Positions 26,459 through 34,010 of a DNA stretch of 64,000 bases are shown piece after piece. Positions within the stretch are counted from its first letter, which is position 1. Each line of letters starts with the position of its first letter. Below the pieces are notes generated by a model that did no database searches, was not told where the DNA came from, and was given only the letters and a program-made list of their open reading frames with translations. The position numbers and the translations under genes are program-made. Origin of the DNA: Occultella kanbiaonis (lineage in GTDB: Bacteria; Actinomycetota; Actinomycetes; Actinomycetales; Beutenbergiaceae); NCBI RefSeq assembly GCF_009708215.1, contig NZ_CP046175.1, positions 4,836,001 to 4,900,000 of the forward strand. Direction: 5' to 3'.

Positions 26459-27337
26459 TCAGCCATTCATCCCCAGCCCCGCCCGGAGCCGGCCGAGCAG
26501 GAGGTCGGCGGCGGGGGTCCGCAGGGTCGGATGACTGATCAGGCCGACCGATACGCCCAGCTCGGCACCGTCGGCACCAACGAGCACCGACCCGGGTCGA
26601 GGGGCCAGGCTGGCCGGGATGACGAGGGCGCCCATGCCGCGGGCGAACAGGTCCGTGGCGAGGGTGGGCGTGGAGACCTCGACCGTGATGTCGAGCCGTG
26701 CGCCGACGCTGCGAGCCGCCGCCTCAAGGACTCCGCGCGCTCCCGCGGCCGCGTCGAGCAGGATCAGCGGCACCCCCTCCAGCTCGGTGACCGGCGCCGG
26801 TCCGACGGCACGATCCAGGCCGACCACGGTCAGTGGGTCGCGCAGAAGCTCCGCCCAGGCCGGCCCGCCCAACTCGGCGGCACCGGCTCGCACCACGAGG
26901 GCCAGATCCAGGGCGGACTCGGACACCGCGCGATGCAGGTCCTGTGCCGACGCGGAGGAGACGACGAGTTCGATGCCCGGGAACTCCGTCGCGAAGTCCG
27001 CGAGGAGCTGCGCGAGATCGGGGAGGTCGGCGCCGGTCAACAGGCCCAGCCGCACCCGGCCTCGGCGCACGCCCGCGACGTCGTCGACCACCTGACGCAG
27101 CGCCGAGAGGGCCGCCAGGGCGGTCCGGGCAGCGGGGAGAGCCACCGTTCCGGCCGGCGCCAACCGGACCCGGCGGCTGGTCCGGATGAACATGGGCTGT
27201 CCGAGCTCCGCCTCGAGCTCCTTGATCCGTGCACTGATCGTCGACTGCGCGACGCGGATCCGGTCGGCCGCCGCGCTGAAGGACTCCTCCTCCGCGACGG
27301 CGACGAACGCCTCGAGCTTGGCCTCGTCCATCATCAA
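26459..27337 (-). CDS. LysR-family transcriptional regulator
   Basis: A 292-residue LysR-type regulator. The N-terminal helix-turn-helix spans about residues 5-63 (FVAVAEEESFSAAADRIRVA, then STISARIKELEAELG). The substrate-binding periplasmic-binding-protein-like domain begins near residue 90 (GRVRLGLLTGADLPDLAQLL). Three successive ATG codons at 27337, 27334 and 27331 are possible starts. It is divergent from the hemerythrin-domain gene, separated by 111 bases, the classical arrangement for LysR control of a neighbour. Confidence 0.92.
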   Translation of the reverse strand: MMMDEAKLEAFVAVAEEESFSAAADRIRVAQSTISARIKELEAELGQPMFIRTSRRVRLAPAGTVALPAARTALAALSALRQVVDDVAGVRRGRVRLGLLTGADLPDLAQLLADFATEFPGIELVVSSASAQDLHRAVSESALDLALVVRAGAAELGGPAWAELLRDPLTVVGLDRAVGPAPVTELEGVPLILLDAAAGARGVLEAAARSVGARLDITVEVSTPTLATDLFARGMGALVIPASLAPRPGSVLVGADGAELGVSVGLISHPTLRTPAADLLLGRLRAGLGMNG

Positions 27338-27448
27338 AGCCGATCTTAGCCATCACATCTATCGGTTTGCTTGATTCGTAGGTCGCGTCACAGACTGGTT
27401 CGCACCAACAGCGGCACTCACCGCACGGCACGAACAGTGGAGGAAGAC

Positions 27449-28195
27449 GTGACGAACGTCCGACCGATGCCCACCGGGCCCATCGCCGCAGAGGACCGCG
27501 CCGACCCGTTCACGATGACGCTGTTCCACTCGGCCCTGCGCCGAGACCTGACTCGAGCCCGGTTGCTGCTGGGCGATCCGGGCCTGTCCGTGCGGCGGCG
27601 CCGGCGCCTCGGGCGGCACCTGCAGTGGACGATGGCCCAGCTCCGGTGGCATCACGAGGGCGAGGACCACAGCCTGTGGCCGGTGCTGCTGGAGCGTGAC
27701 CCGGCGAGTCGCGTGGTCCTTGACGCCATGGAGGCCGAGCACGAGTTGCTCGACGGGCCGCTCCTCGCGCTCGAGGCGGCCGCCCGCGGCCTGGTCGCGG
27801 ACCGCGCGACTCCGGCGGACGCCCTCGCCGCCCTCGACGAGTTGGAGGGGCCCTTGCTCGCGCACCTGTCGCACGAGGAGAGTGCCGGACTGGTGATCGT
27901 GCGCCGGGTGCTCAGCCACCGCGAGTGGCGGGAGTTCGAAAAGCGCGCCTGGATCGACGGGTACACCGTGGCCGACACGCTTCGGTTCCTCCGGTGGATC
28001 GCCGACGGCGTCCGGTGGCGCCCGGATCTCGTCCGCCGATTCGGGTTACCCACCGCCCTGTACTGGCCGGTGCTGAAGCCGCTGGCCCGCAGCGCCCGCT
28101 GCCCCGGGCTGACGGTCTGGTCCGGCACTCCGGCGGCCCGCATTCCTAGTGCCGCCGGGTCGCCGTCGACGTCGACGTCGACGTCGACGTCGTGA
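27449..28195 (+). CDS. Hemerythrin HHE-domain protein
   Basis: A 248-residue cytoplasmic protein with a hemerythrin-like four-helix bundle. Iron ligands are suggested by LFHSALRRDL (about residue 25-35), LRWHHEGEDHSLWPVL (about 67-82), MEAEHELLDG and LAHLSHEESA (about 134-143). Such proteins bind a di-iron centre and sense or bind oxygen or nitric oxide. The GTG at 27449 with GGAGGA at 27439-27444 is preferred to an upstream in-frame ATG at 27371. The C-terminus ends in a Pro-(Ser-Thr)4-Ser tail encoded by four GTCGAC repeats. Regulation by the divergent LysR is likely by position. Confidence 0.85.
   Translation: MTNVRPMPTGPIAAEDRADPFTMTLFHSALRRDLTRARLLLGDPGLSVRRRRRLGRHLQWTMAQLRWHHEGEDHSLWPVLLERDPASRVVLDAMEAEHELLDGPLLALEAAARGLVADRATPADALAALDELEGPLLAHLSHEESAGLVIVRRVLSHREWREFEKRAWIDGYTVADTLRFLRWIADGVRWRPDLVRRFGLPTALYWPVLKPLARSARCPGLTVWSGTPAARIPSAAGSPSTSTSTSTS
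28165..28188 (+). repeat. GTCGAC tandem hexamer, four copies
   Basis: Four exact GTCGAC units at the 3' end of the hemerythrin gene, followed by a partial copy before the stop codon. They encode an alternating Ser-Thr tail. Copy changes would keep the reading frame, so only tail length would vary. Confidence 0.85.
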
Positions 28196-28275
28196 CCTTC
28201 GCTCACGGGGGCGAGTTGGCACGACGAGGCGTGGATCCGGGTTGTCCCGGGCGGCATCACGCGGCACCGTCAGGG

Positions 28276-28929
28276 TCAGAGCGGCTCGATCCGCAGGTTC
28301 GCGTACTCGGCGATCATCGGGGCCATCTGACGGAACCCGATCCGGCCCGGCCCCAGGGGCGGGCCTCCCACCGACCCGTCGTCGACCCACCGGAACGACT
28401 CGACGTCGTCGATCGAGAACGTCACCGCGCCGGCGGCGAGGGTGAGCCGGATCCGGTAGGGCCCGCGGGCGTCGGCCACGTCCGGCAGCGGGTCGGCGCC
28501 GGTGGCCACCAGGTGGAACCCGTGGGACTTGCGCAGGTTGCACGTGTGCAGGGCGCGTTCGTCCTCCCACCGGCGCCGAAAGTAGGACACGTGGTAGGCG
28601 TCCAGGCCGCCGTGGTGGTACTGCTCGTACTCGCCGGTCCGGGCCGGCAGCTCGGAGTCGAACAGGTCGCGCCCGTCGTGCCCCGTGGCGGCGAAGAACA
28701 GGATGCACAGCCCCGGCTCGTGGACCGGCCAGAAGTCCCAGCTGATCGCGACGCCGTCGGGCGCCTCGACCGGGCACCAGAACACGAGGTTCGCGGCCTG
28801 CCCCTGCGCCGGGTCCCGGGTGGATTCCAGGCGCATCCGGCCCTGGCCGAACGTCACGGCACCGTCGCCCTCGAGGACCCAGCCGGCCACGTCCTCCGGC
28901 CCGGCGAGCGGGTTGCGGTAACCGCTCAC
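28276..28929 (-). CDS. DUF1961 family protein
   Basis: A 217-residue protein of the DUF1961 family, a concanavalin-like beta sandwich. Typical segments are LEGDGAVTFGQGRMRLES, YHVSYFRRRWEDERALHTCN (near 115-135) and VTFSIDDVESFRWVDDGS. Start is a GTG overlapping the rhamnulokinase stop (GTGA), so it is the last gene of the rhamnose operon. No signal peptide is seen. A cytoplasmic role in glycan breakdown is inferred from context only. Confidence 0.82.
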   Translation of the reverse strand: MSGYRNPLAGPEDVAGWVLEGDGAVTFGQGRMRLESTRDPAQGQAANLVFWCPVEAPDGVAISWDFWPVHEPGLCILFFAATGHDGRDLFDSELPARTGEYEQYHHGGLDAYHVSYFRRRWEDERALHTCNLRKSHGFHLVATGADPLPDVADARGPYRIRLTLAAGAVTFSIDDVESFRWVDDGSVGGPPLGPGRIGFRQMAPMIAEYANLRIEPL

Positions 28930-30419
28930 GCCCGGTCCGCCGCGACCCCGTGCACGCGTTCCTCGGCGGCCGCCCAGGCCGCCCACTCGGTGCCGTCGGG
29001 TTCGTAGCGGGTCAGTGTCAGCCCGCGGGCAGCCACGGCGCGCAGGGCGGCGAGGTCACCGGTCAGGGCGCCGACGGCGCGGGCCTGGACGAGCACGTTG
29101 CCGATCGCCGTGCTCTCGTCCGGTCCGGCGATCACGGGCAGCCCGGTGGCGTCCGCGGCGGCCTGGCACAGCAGCACGTTCCGGGACCCGCCGCCGACGA
29201 TGTGCAGCACCCGCACCGGGTGCCCGGACAGCTCGGTGGCCTCCCGGACGGCCCGCCGGTAGGCGACGGTGAGGGAGTCCAGGATGCACCGGGTCACCTC
29301 GGCCGGGGTGGCCGGCACCGGCTGACCGCTTGCGCGGGCGTGCGCGGCGATCCGCGCGGGCATGTCCCCCGGCGCCAGGAAGTCGGGGTGATCGACGTCC
29401 ACGAGCGTGCGCCGCGCCGGGATCCTCGCGGCGGCGTCGAGCAGCGCGGTGATGTCCGTTCCGGTGTCCCCGGCCTCACGCCAGGTGCGCTGCGATTCCT
29501 GGAGCAGCCACAGCCCCATCACGTTGCGCAGGTACCGCACGGTGCCGTCGACGCCGAGCTCGTTCGTGAAGTTCGCGGCGCGGGAGGCCTCGGTGAGCAC
29601 CGGTTCGGTGAGTTCGACCCCCACCAGCGACCAGGTTCCGCAGGAGATGTAGGCGAAGTCGGCGCCGGTGGCGGGGATGCCCGCGACCGCCGACGCGGTG
29701 TCGTGGGACCCGACGGCGATCACGGGCACCTCACCGAGCCCGGTCGCCTCGCGCACGGACTCGCTCAGGGTGCCGATCACCTGCCCCGGCTCGACGACGT
29801 CGGGCAGCAGGCCCGCACGCACCCCGATCCGCCCGAGCAGGTCGGTGGACCAGGTCCGGGTCCGTTGGTCGAGCAGCGCCGTGGTGGAGGCGTTCGTGAG
29901 CTCGCTGACGGCCACCCCGGTGAGCAGGTACGCGAGCAGGTCCGGAATCAGCAGAACCCGCTCGACGCCGTCGAGACCGCCGGCGGCCCGTTCGGCCGCG
30001 AGCTGGTAGATGGTGTTGAACGGCAGGTGCTGCATTCCCGCGATCCGGTACAGCTCCTCCGGGTCGACGGCGGAGTGAACGCCGGCGATGACCGGCGCCG
30101 TCCGCTCGTCGCGGTAGGCGACGGGCTCGGCGACCAGTGCGCCGTCGGCGCCGATCAGGCCGTAGTCCACGGCCCAGCTGTCGATACCGATCCCAGCCAG
30201 CGGTCCGCGCCGCCCCGCGGCGCGCAGCCCCTGCACGACCTCACCGAAGAGCCCGGTGAGGTCCCAGCGCAGGGTTCCTGCGCCGTCGGGCACTGCTCCG
30301 TTCGCGAACCGGGCCACCTCCTCGAGGACGAGGCGCGGCTCGCCACCGACCCGGGCCACCTCGGCGCGGATCACCCGCCCCGAGGAGGCGCCCAGGTCGA
30401 CGGCGGCGAACGCGGTCAT
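28926..30419 (-). CDS. rhaB: L-rhamnulokinase
   Basis: A 497-residue FGGY-family carbohydrate kinase. The ATP-binding opening AVDLGASSGRVIRAEV (residues 6-21) is that of rhamnulokinases. IGIDSWAVDYGLI near 77-90 carries the catalytic Asp, and LHIVGGGSRNVLLCQAAADA near 405-424 is the second phosphate-binding motif. It converts L-rhamnulose to L-rhamnulose 1-phosphate. Start overlaps the RhaDE stop by one base, and its stop overlaps the DUF1961 start. Confidence 0.94.
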   Translation of the reverse strand: MTAFAAVDLGASSGRVIRAEVARVGGEPRLVLEEVARFANGAVPDGAGTLRWDLTGLFGEVVQGLRAAGRRGPLAGIGIDSWAVDYGLIGADGALVAEPVAYRDERTAPVIAGVHSAVDPEELYRIAGMQHLPFNTIYQLAAERAAGGLDGVERVLLIPDLLAYLLTGVAVSELTNASTTALLDQRTRTWSTDLLGRIGVRAGLLPDVVEPGQVIGTLSESVREATGLGEVPVIAVGSHDTASAVAGIPATGADFAYISCGTWSLVGVELTEPVLTEASRAANFTNELGVDGTVRYLRNVMGLWLLQESQRTWREAGDTGTDITALLDAAARIPARRTLVDVDHPDFLAPGDMPARIAAHARASGQPVPATPAEVTRCILDSLTVAYRRAVREATELSGHPVRVLHIVGGGSRNVLLCQAAADATGLPVIAGPDESTAIGNVLVQARAVGALTGDLAALRAVAARGLTLTRYEPDGTEWAAWAAAEERVHGVAADRA

Positions 30420-32455
30420 CAGCGCAGGAACGCGGCCGCGACCCCGGAGTCGACCGGGATGTGCAGACCTGTGGTCTGGCTCAGGTCACCGCCGGCGAGC
30501 GCGAACACCGCGGCGGCCACGTGCTCGGGCAGGACCTCGCGCTTGAGCAGGGTGCGCTGGGCGTAGTAGGCGCCGAGCTCGGACTCCTCCACGCCGTACA
30601 CGGCGGCCCGCTTGGCCCCCCACCCGCCGGCGAAGATGCCGCTGCCGCGCACCACGCCGTCGGGGTTGATGCCGTTGACCCGCACGCCGTGCTCACCGAG
30701 CTCGGCGGCGAGCAGCCGCACCTGGTGGGCCTGGTCCGCCTTGGTGGCGGAGTAGGCGATGTTGTTCGGCCCGGCGAACAGGGAGTTCTTGCTCGCGATG
30801 TAGACGATGTCACCGCCGAGCTTCTGGGCGATCAGCGCGCGGGCGGCCTCGCGGGCCACCAGGAACGAGCCGCGGGCCATCACGTCGTGCTGCAGGTCCC
30901 AGTCCTTGACCGTGGTCTCCAGCAGCGGCTTGGAGATGGACAGGCCGGCGTTGTTGACCACCAGGTCCACGCCGCCGAACGCGAGCGCGGCGGCATCGAT
31001 GAGGGCGGCGACCTGCTCCTCGCTGGTGACGTCGCACTGCACGGCCACGGCCACGTCCGGCCCGCCGAGCTCGGCGGCGACGGCCTGCGCGCCCTCCAGG
31101 TTGAGGTCGGCGATGACGACGCACGCGCCCTCGGCGGCGAGCCGCTCGGCGATGGCCCGGCCGATGCCGGAGCCGGCGCCGGTGACCAGGGCCACCCGGG
31201 TGGCGAGCGCCTTCGGCTTGGGGAGCCGGGCGAGCTTGGCCTCCTCGAGGGCCCAGTACTCGATCCGGAACTTCTCGGACTCCTCGATCGGGGCGTAGCT
31301 GGACAGCGCCTCGGCGCCGCGCATCACGTTGATCGCGTTGACGTAGAACTCGCCGGCCACGCGCGCGGTCTGCTTGTTCTTGCCGAAGGAGAACATGCCC
31401 ACACCCGGCACGAGCACGATCGCCGGGTCCGCGCCACGCATGGCGGGGCTGTCGGGCGTGGCGTGCCGGTCGTAGTACGCGGCGTAGTCGGCGCGGTAGG
31501 CCTCGTGCAGCTCGGCGAGGCGGGCGAGCACGTCCTGCACCGGGGCGGCGGCGGGCAGGTCCACCACGAGCGGCTTGACCTTGGTGCGCAGGAAGTGGTC
31601 CGGGCAGGAGGTGCCAAGCGCCGCGAGCGGGCCGAGCCTCTCGCTGGCCAGGAAGTCCAGGACCTCTGGGGAGTCGGTGAAGTGACCGACCTGCGGGGCG
31701 TCCGCGGAGGCGATGCCACGGATCGCGGGGGCGAGCGCGGCGGCCTTCGCGCGGCGCTCCGCCTCGGGCAGCGCCTCATAACCGGGCACCACGGCGCCGA
31801 ACGGGTCCGCCTTGCCGTGTTCGGCGATGTAGGCCTCGGCGGTGGCGATGATCTCCAGGGAGTTCGCCTCGGCCTGCTCGGAGGTGTCCCCCCAGGCGGT
31901 GATGCCGTGGCCGCCGAGAATGCAGCCGATCGCCTGCGGGTTGGCCTCCTTGATGGCGGCGATGTCCAGGCCGAGCTGGAAGCCGGGGCGGCGCCACGGG
32001 ACCCAGACCACCCGGTCCGAGAAGATCTCGGCGGTGAGCTGCTCGCCGTCGGCGGCGGTGGCGATCGCGATGCCGGAGTCGGGGTGCAGGTGGTCCACGT
32101 GCGCGGAGTCGACGAGCCCGTGCATCGCGGTGTCGATGCTCGGGGCGGCCCCGCCCTTGCCGTGCAGGCAGTAGTCGAACGCGGCGACCATCTCGTCCTC
32201 GCGGTCCACGCCGGGGTACACGCCGGTGAGGGCACGGAGCCGGTCCAGGCGCAGCACGGCCAGGCCGGCCTCCTTGAGGGTGCCGAGGTCCCCGCCGGAG
32301 CCCTTCACCCAGCACAGCTCGACGGACTCCCCGGTGACCGGGTCGATCTCGGTGCCCTTGGCGGAGGTGTTCCCGCCGGCGTAGTTGGTGTTGCGCGGGT
32401 CGGCGCCGAGGCGGTTGGACCGGGCGATGAGGTCGGCGACAGCCGGGTTCGTCAT
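30419..32455 (-). CDS. rhaD: Bifunctional rhamnulose-1-phosphate aldolase/short-chain dehydrogenase
   Basis: A 678-residue fusion (often called RhaDE or RhaEW). The N-terminal class II aldolase domain (about 1-390) has YAGGNTSAKG, HVDHLHPDSGIAIATA and GGHGITAWGDTSEQAE, whose His residues bind Zn. The C-terminal SDR domain (about 410-678) has VALVTGAGSGIGRAIAERLA, NNAGLS and YSATKADQ. It cleaves rhamnulose 1-phosphate to dihydroxyacetone phosphate and L-lactaldehyde. The dehydrogenase half oxidises the lactaldehyde, in characterised relatives to L-lactate. The local lactate dehydrogenase under a matching operator supports that end product. Confidence 0.95.
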   Translation of the reverse strand: MTNPAVADLIARSNRLGADPRNTNYAGGNTSAKGTEIDPVTGESVELCWVKGSGGDLGTLKEAGLAVLRLDRLRALTGVYPGVDREDEMVAAFDYCLHGKGGAAPSIDTAMHGLVDSAHVDHLHPDSGIAIATAADGEQLTAEIFSDRVVWVPWRRPGFQLGLDIAAIKEANPQAIGCILGGHGITAWGDTSEQAEANSLEIIATAEAYIAEHGKADPFGAVVPGYEALPEAERRAKAAALAPAIRGIASADAPQVGHFTDSPEVLDFLASERLGPLAALGTSCPDHFLRTKVKPLVVDLPAAAPVQDVLARLAELHEAYRADYAAYYDRHATPDSPAMRGADPAIVLVPGVGMFSFGKNKQTARVAGEFYVNAINVMRGAEALSSYAPIEESEKFRIEYWALEEAKLARLPKPKALATRVALVTGAGSGIGRAIAERLAAEGACVVIADLNLEGAQAVAAELGGPDVAVAVQCDVTSEEQVAALIDAAALAFGGVDLVVNNAGLSISKPLLETTVKDWDLQHDVMARGSFLVAREAARALIAQKLGGDIVYIASKNSLFAGPNNIAYSATKADQAHQVRLLAAELGEHGVRVNGINPDGVVRGSGIFAGGWGAKRAAVYGVEESELGAYYAQRTLLKREVLPEHVAAAVFALAGGDLSQTTGLHIPVDSGVAAAFLR

Positions 32456-32509
32456 GGAAGAGCCTTCACTCTCGAGGGTGGTGGGAGTCGGTTCCGGATG
32501 CGTAGCGGG

Positions 32510-33688
32510 TCAGGCGCCCCAGCCGGCCTGGGTACCGCCGACGCGCTCGGCGATGATCTTCTCGCCGTACCCGGACGCGCGGTAGGCGGCGATCGGGTCG
32601 GCGGCCAGGCCCTGGTCCTCGCGCACCTGTGCGAGGAGCGGTCGGACGTCGGTGTTGTAGGCGTCCATGAGCAGGCCGTTCGCGCCGAGCACGTCGCCAC
32701 TGGTCTGGGCCGCCTTGAGGGCCTCCCGGTCCACCAGCAGCGCCTTCGCGGTGGCCTCCTGGACGTTCATGACGGACCGGATCTGGGCCTGGATCTTCGG
32801 CTCAATGTTGTGGCACTGGTCGAGCATGAAGTTCACGCCGGACTCGGCGCGGAGCGCGTCGGCACCGACGATCTCGTTCATGATCCGGAACAGCTGGAAC
32901 GGGTCAGCGGCGCCGACCATGAGGTCGTCGTCGGCGTAGAAGCGGGAGTTGAAGTCGAACGCGCCGAGCCGCCCGAGCCGGATCAGCTGGGCGACGATGA
33001 ACTCGATGTTCGTGTTCGGGGCGTGGTGGCCGGTGTCCAGCACCACGGTGGCCCGCTCCCCCAGCGCGAGGCAGTGGACCAGCGAGGTGCCCCAGTCCGG
33101 GATGTCCATCGTGTAGAAGTACGGTTCGAAGAACTTGTACTCCAGGAGCAGCCGGTGGTGCTCGTCCAGCGCCGCGTAGATCTCGGCGAGCCCGTCGGCG
33201 AGCCGGTCCTGGCGGGCCCGGATGTCGTCCTGGCCGGGGTAGTTCGTGCCGTCCGGCAGCCACAGCTTGAGGTCCGTGGAGCCGGTCGCGCGCATCACGT
33301 CGATGCAGTCGAGGTGGTGCTTGACCGCCTTCGCCCGCACCTTGGCGTCGGGGTGGGTGAGCGAGCCGAGCATGTAGTCGTCGTCCTGGAACAGGTTCGA
33401 GTTGATCGCCCCGATGCTCACCCCGAGGTCACGGGCGTGCGTGGCGAGCGCGTCGTAGTCGTCGACGAGGTCCCACGGGATGTGCAGCGAGACGCGCGGC
33501 GCGGCGCCGGTGTAGGCGTGCACCTGCGCGACGTCGGCGATCTTCTCGTACGGGTCGCGCGGCACGCCGGCCTGGTTGAACACCTTGAACCGGGTGCCCG
33601 AGTTCCCGAACGCCCAGGAGGGCAGCTCGATGGTCTGGGCGGCGAGCGCGTCGCGCACCCCGTTGGCGGCGGTTGCCGGCGTGGTCAT
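32510..33688 (-). CDS. rhaI: L-rhamnose isomerase (Pseudomonas/Bacillus-type RhaI)
   Basis: A 392-residue TIM-barrel metal-dependent isomerase. Metal and substrate residues are in LLLEYKFFEPYFYTMDIPDW (about 205-224), VVLDTGHHAPNTNIEF (about 239-254) and FDFNSRFYADDDLM (about 269-282). It converts L-rhamnose to L-rhamnulose. It is first of four genes: rhaI, rhaDE, rhaB, DUF1961. The ATG at 33688 has GGAG at a good distance; an ATG four codons earlier (33700) is also possible. A LacI-type operator lies about 50 bases upstream. Confidence 0.94.
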   Translation of the reverse strand: MTTPATAANGVRDALAAQTIELPSWAFGNSGTRFKVFNQAGVPRDPYEKIADVAQVHAYTGAAPRVSLHIPWDLVDDYDALATHARDLGVSIGAINSNLFQDDDYMLGSLTHPDAKVRAKAVKHHLDCIDVMRATGSTDLKLWLPDGTNYPGQDDIRARQDRLADGLAEIYAALDEHHRLLLEYKFFEPYFYTMDIPDWGTSLVHCLALGERATVVLDTGHHAPNTNIEFIVAQLIRLGRLGAFDFNSRFYADDDLMVGAADPFQLFRIMNEIVGADALRAESGVNFMLDQCHNIEPKIQAQIRSVMNVQEATAKALLVDREALKAAQTSGDVLGANGLLMDAYNTDVRPLLAQVREDQGLAADPIAAYRASGYGEKIIAERVGGTQAGWGA

Positions 33689-33736
33689 GTTGTGCTCCAT
33701 GTCTGGTTCGGGATGATGGCGACCGGCCTTCGGCTC

Positions 33737-33748
33737 TGAAACGATTCA
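33737..33748. promoter_or_regulatory. LacI-type operator before rhaI
   Basis: TGAAACGATTCA, a near-perfect dyad with the central CG typical of LacI-family sites, 48 bases before the rhaI start. It differs by one base from the reverse complement of the sites before the GH106-like gene and lacI. Confidence 0.7.
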
Positions 33749-34010
33749 CCATCTGGATTCAGACTAGAAGCGGCCGACGGCGGGTGTCAAGCGATCGCTC
33801 GGCGCCGGCCTGCCTGGGGTCACGTCGTCGAGCCGCCGACCTAGTGGGTTCACCCTCGAAACAGTCCCGAACTTCTGGCTGAGTCGAGGGTGAACCCACT
33901 AACTCGGCGCTGCACCGGGGCCTCGTTCCAGCAGCCGAGCGAGGTGTGCGACACCTGACGCCGCCCCTCGGGCGCCAGGGGGACGCAGGGTCGTCCTGGT
34001 GCTGGTGGCG
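33749..34010. other. Intergenic region between rhamnosidase and rhaI genes
   Basis: About 260 bases holding the long inverted repeat at 33842-33901 and the upstream part of the rhaI promoter region. No gene is visible. The GC-rich stretch at 33950-34000 has further short dyads of uncertain meaning. Confidence 0.4.
33842..33901. repeat. 18-base perfect inverted repeat
   Basis: TAGTGGGTTCACCCTCGA at 33842-33859 and its exact reverse complement TCGAGGGTGAACCCACTA at 33884-33901 flank a 24-base spacer. It lies 109 bases after the GH106-like gene stop and about 150 bases upstream of rhaI. It could terminate the former, but the long perfect arms also resemble a dispersed palindromic element. No second copy is seen in the window. 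Confidence 0.7.

Noticed and set aside
28165-28188. CRISPR-like repeat
   Set aside because: The GTCGAC units are contiguous without spacers and are coding.
30461-33739. A 1,092-codon open frame on the plus strand
   Set aside because: Lies antisense to the unmistakable rhaDE and rhaI genes and has no recognisable domain.
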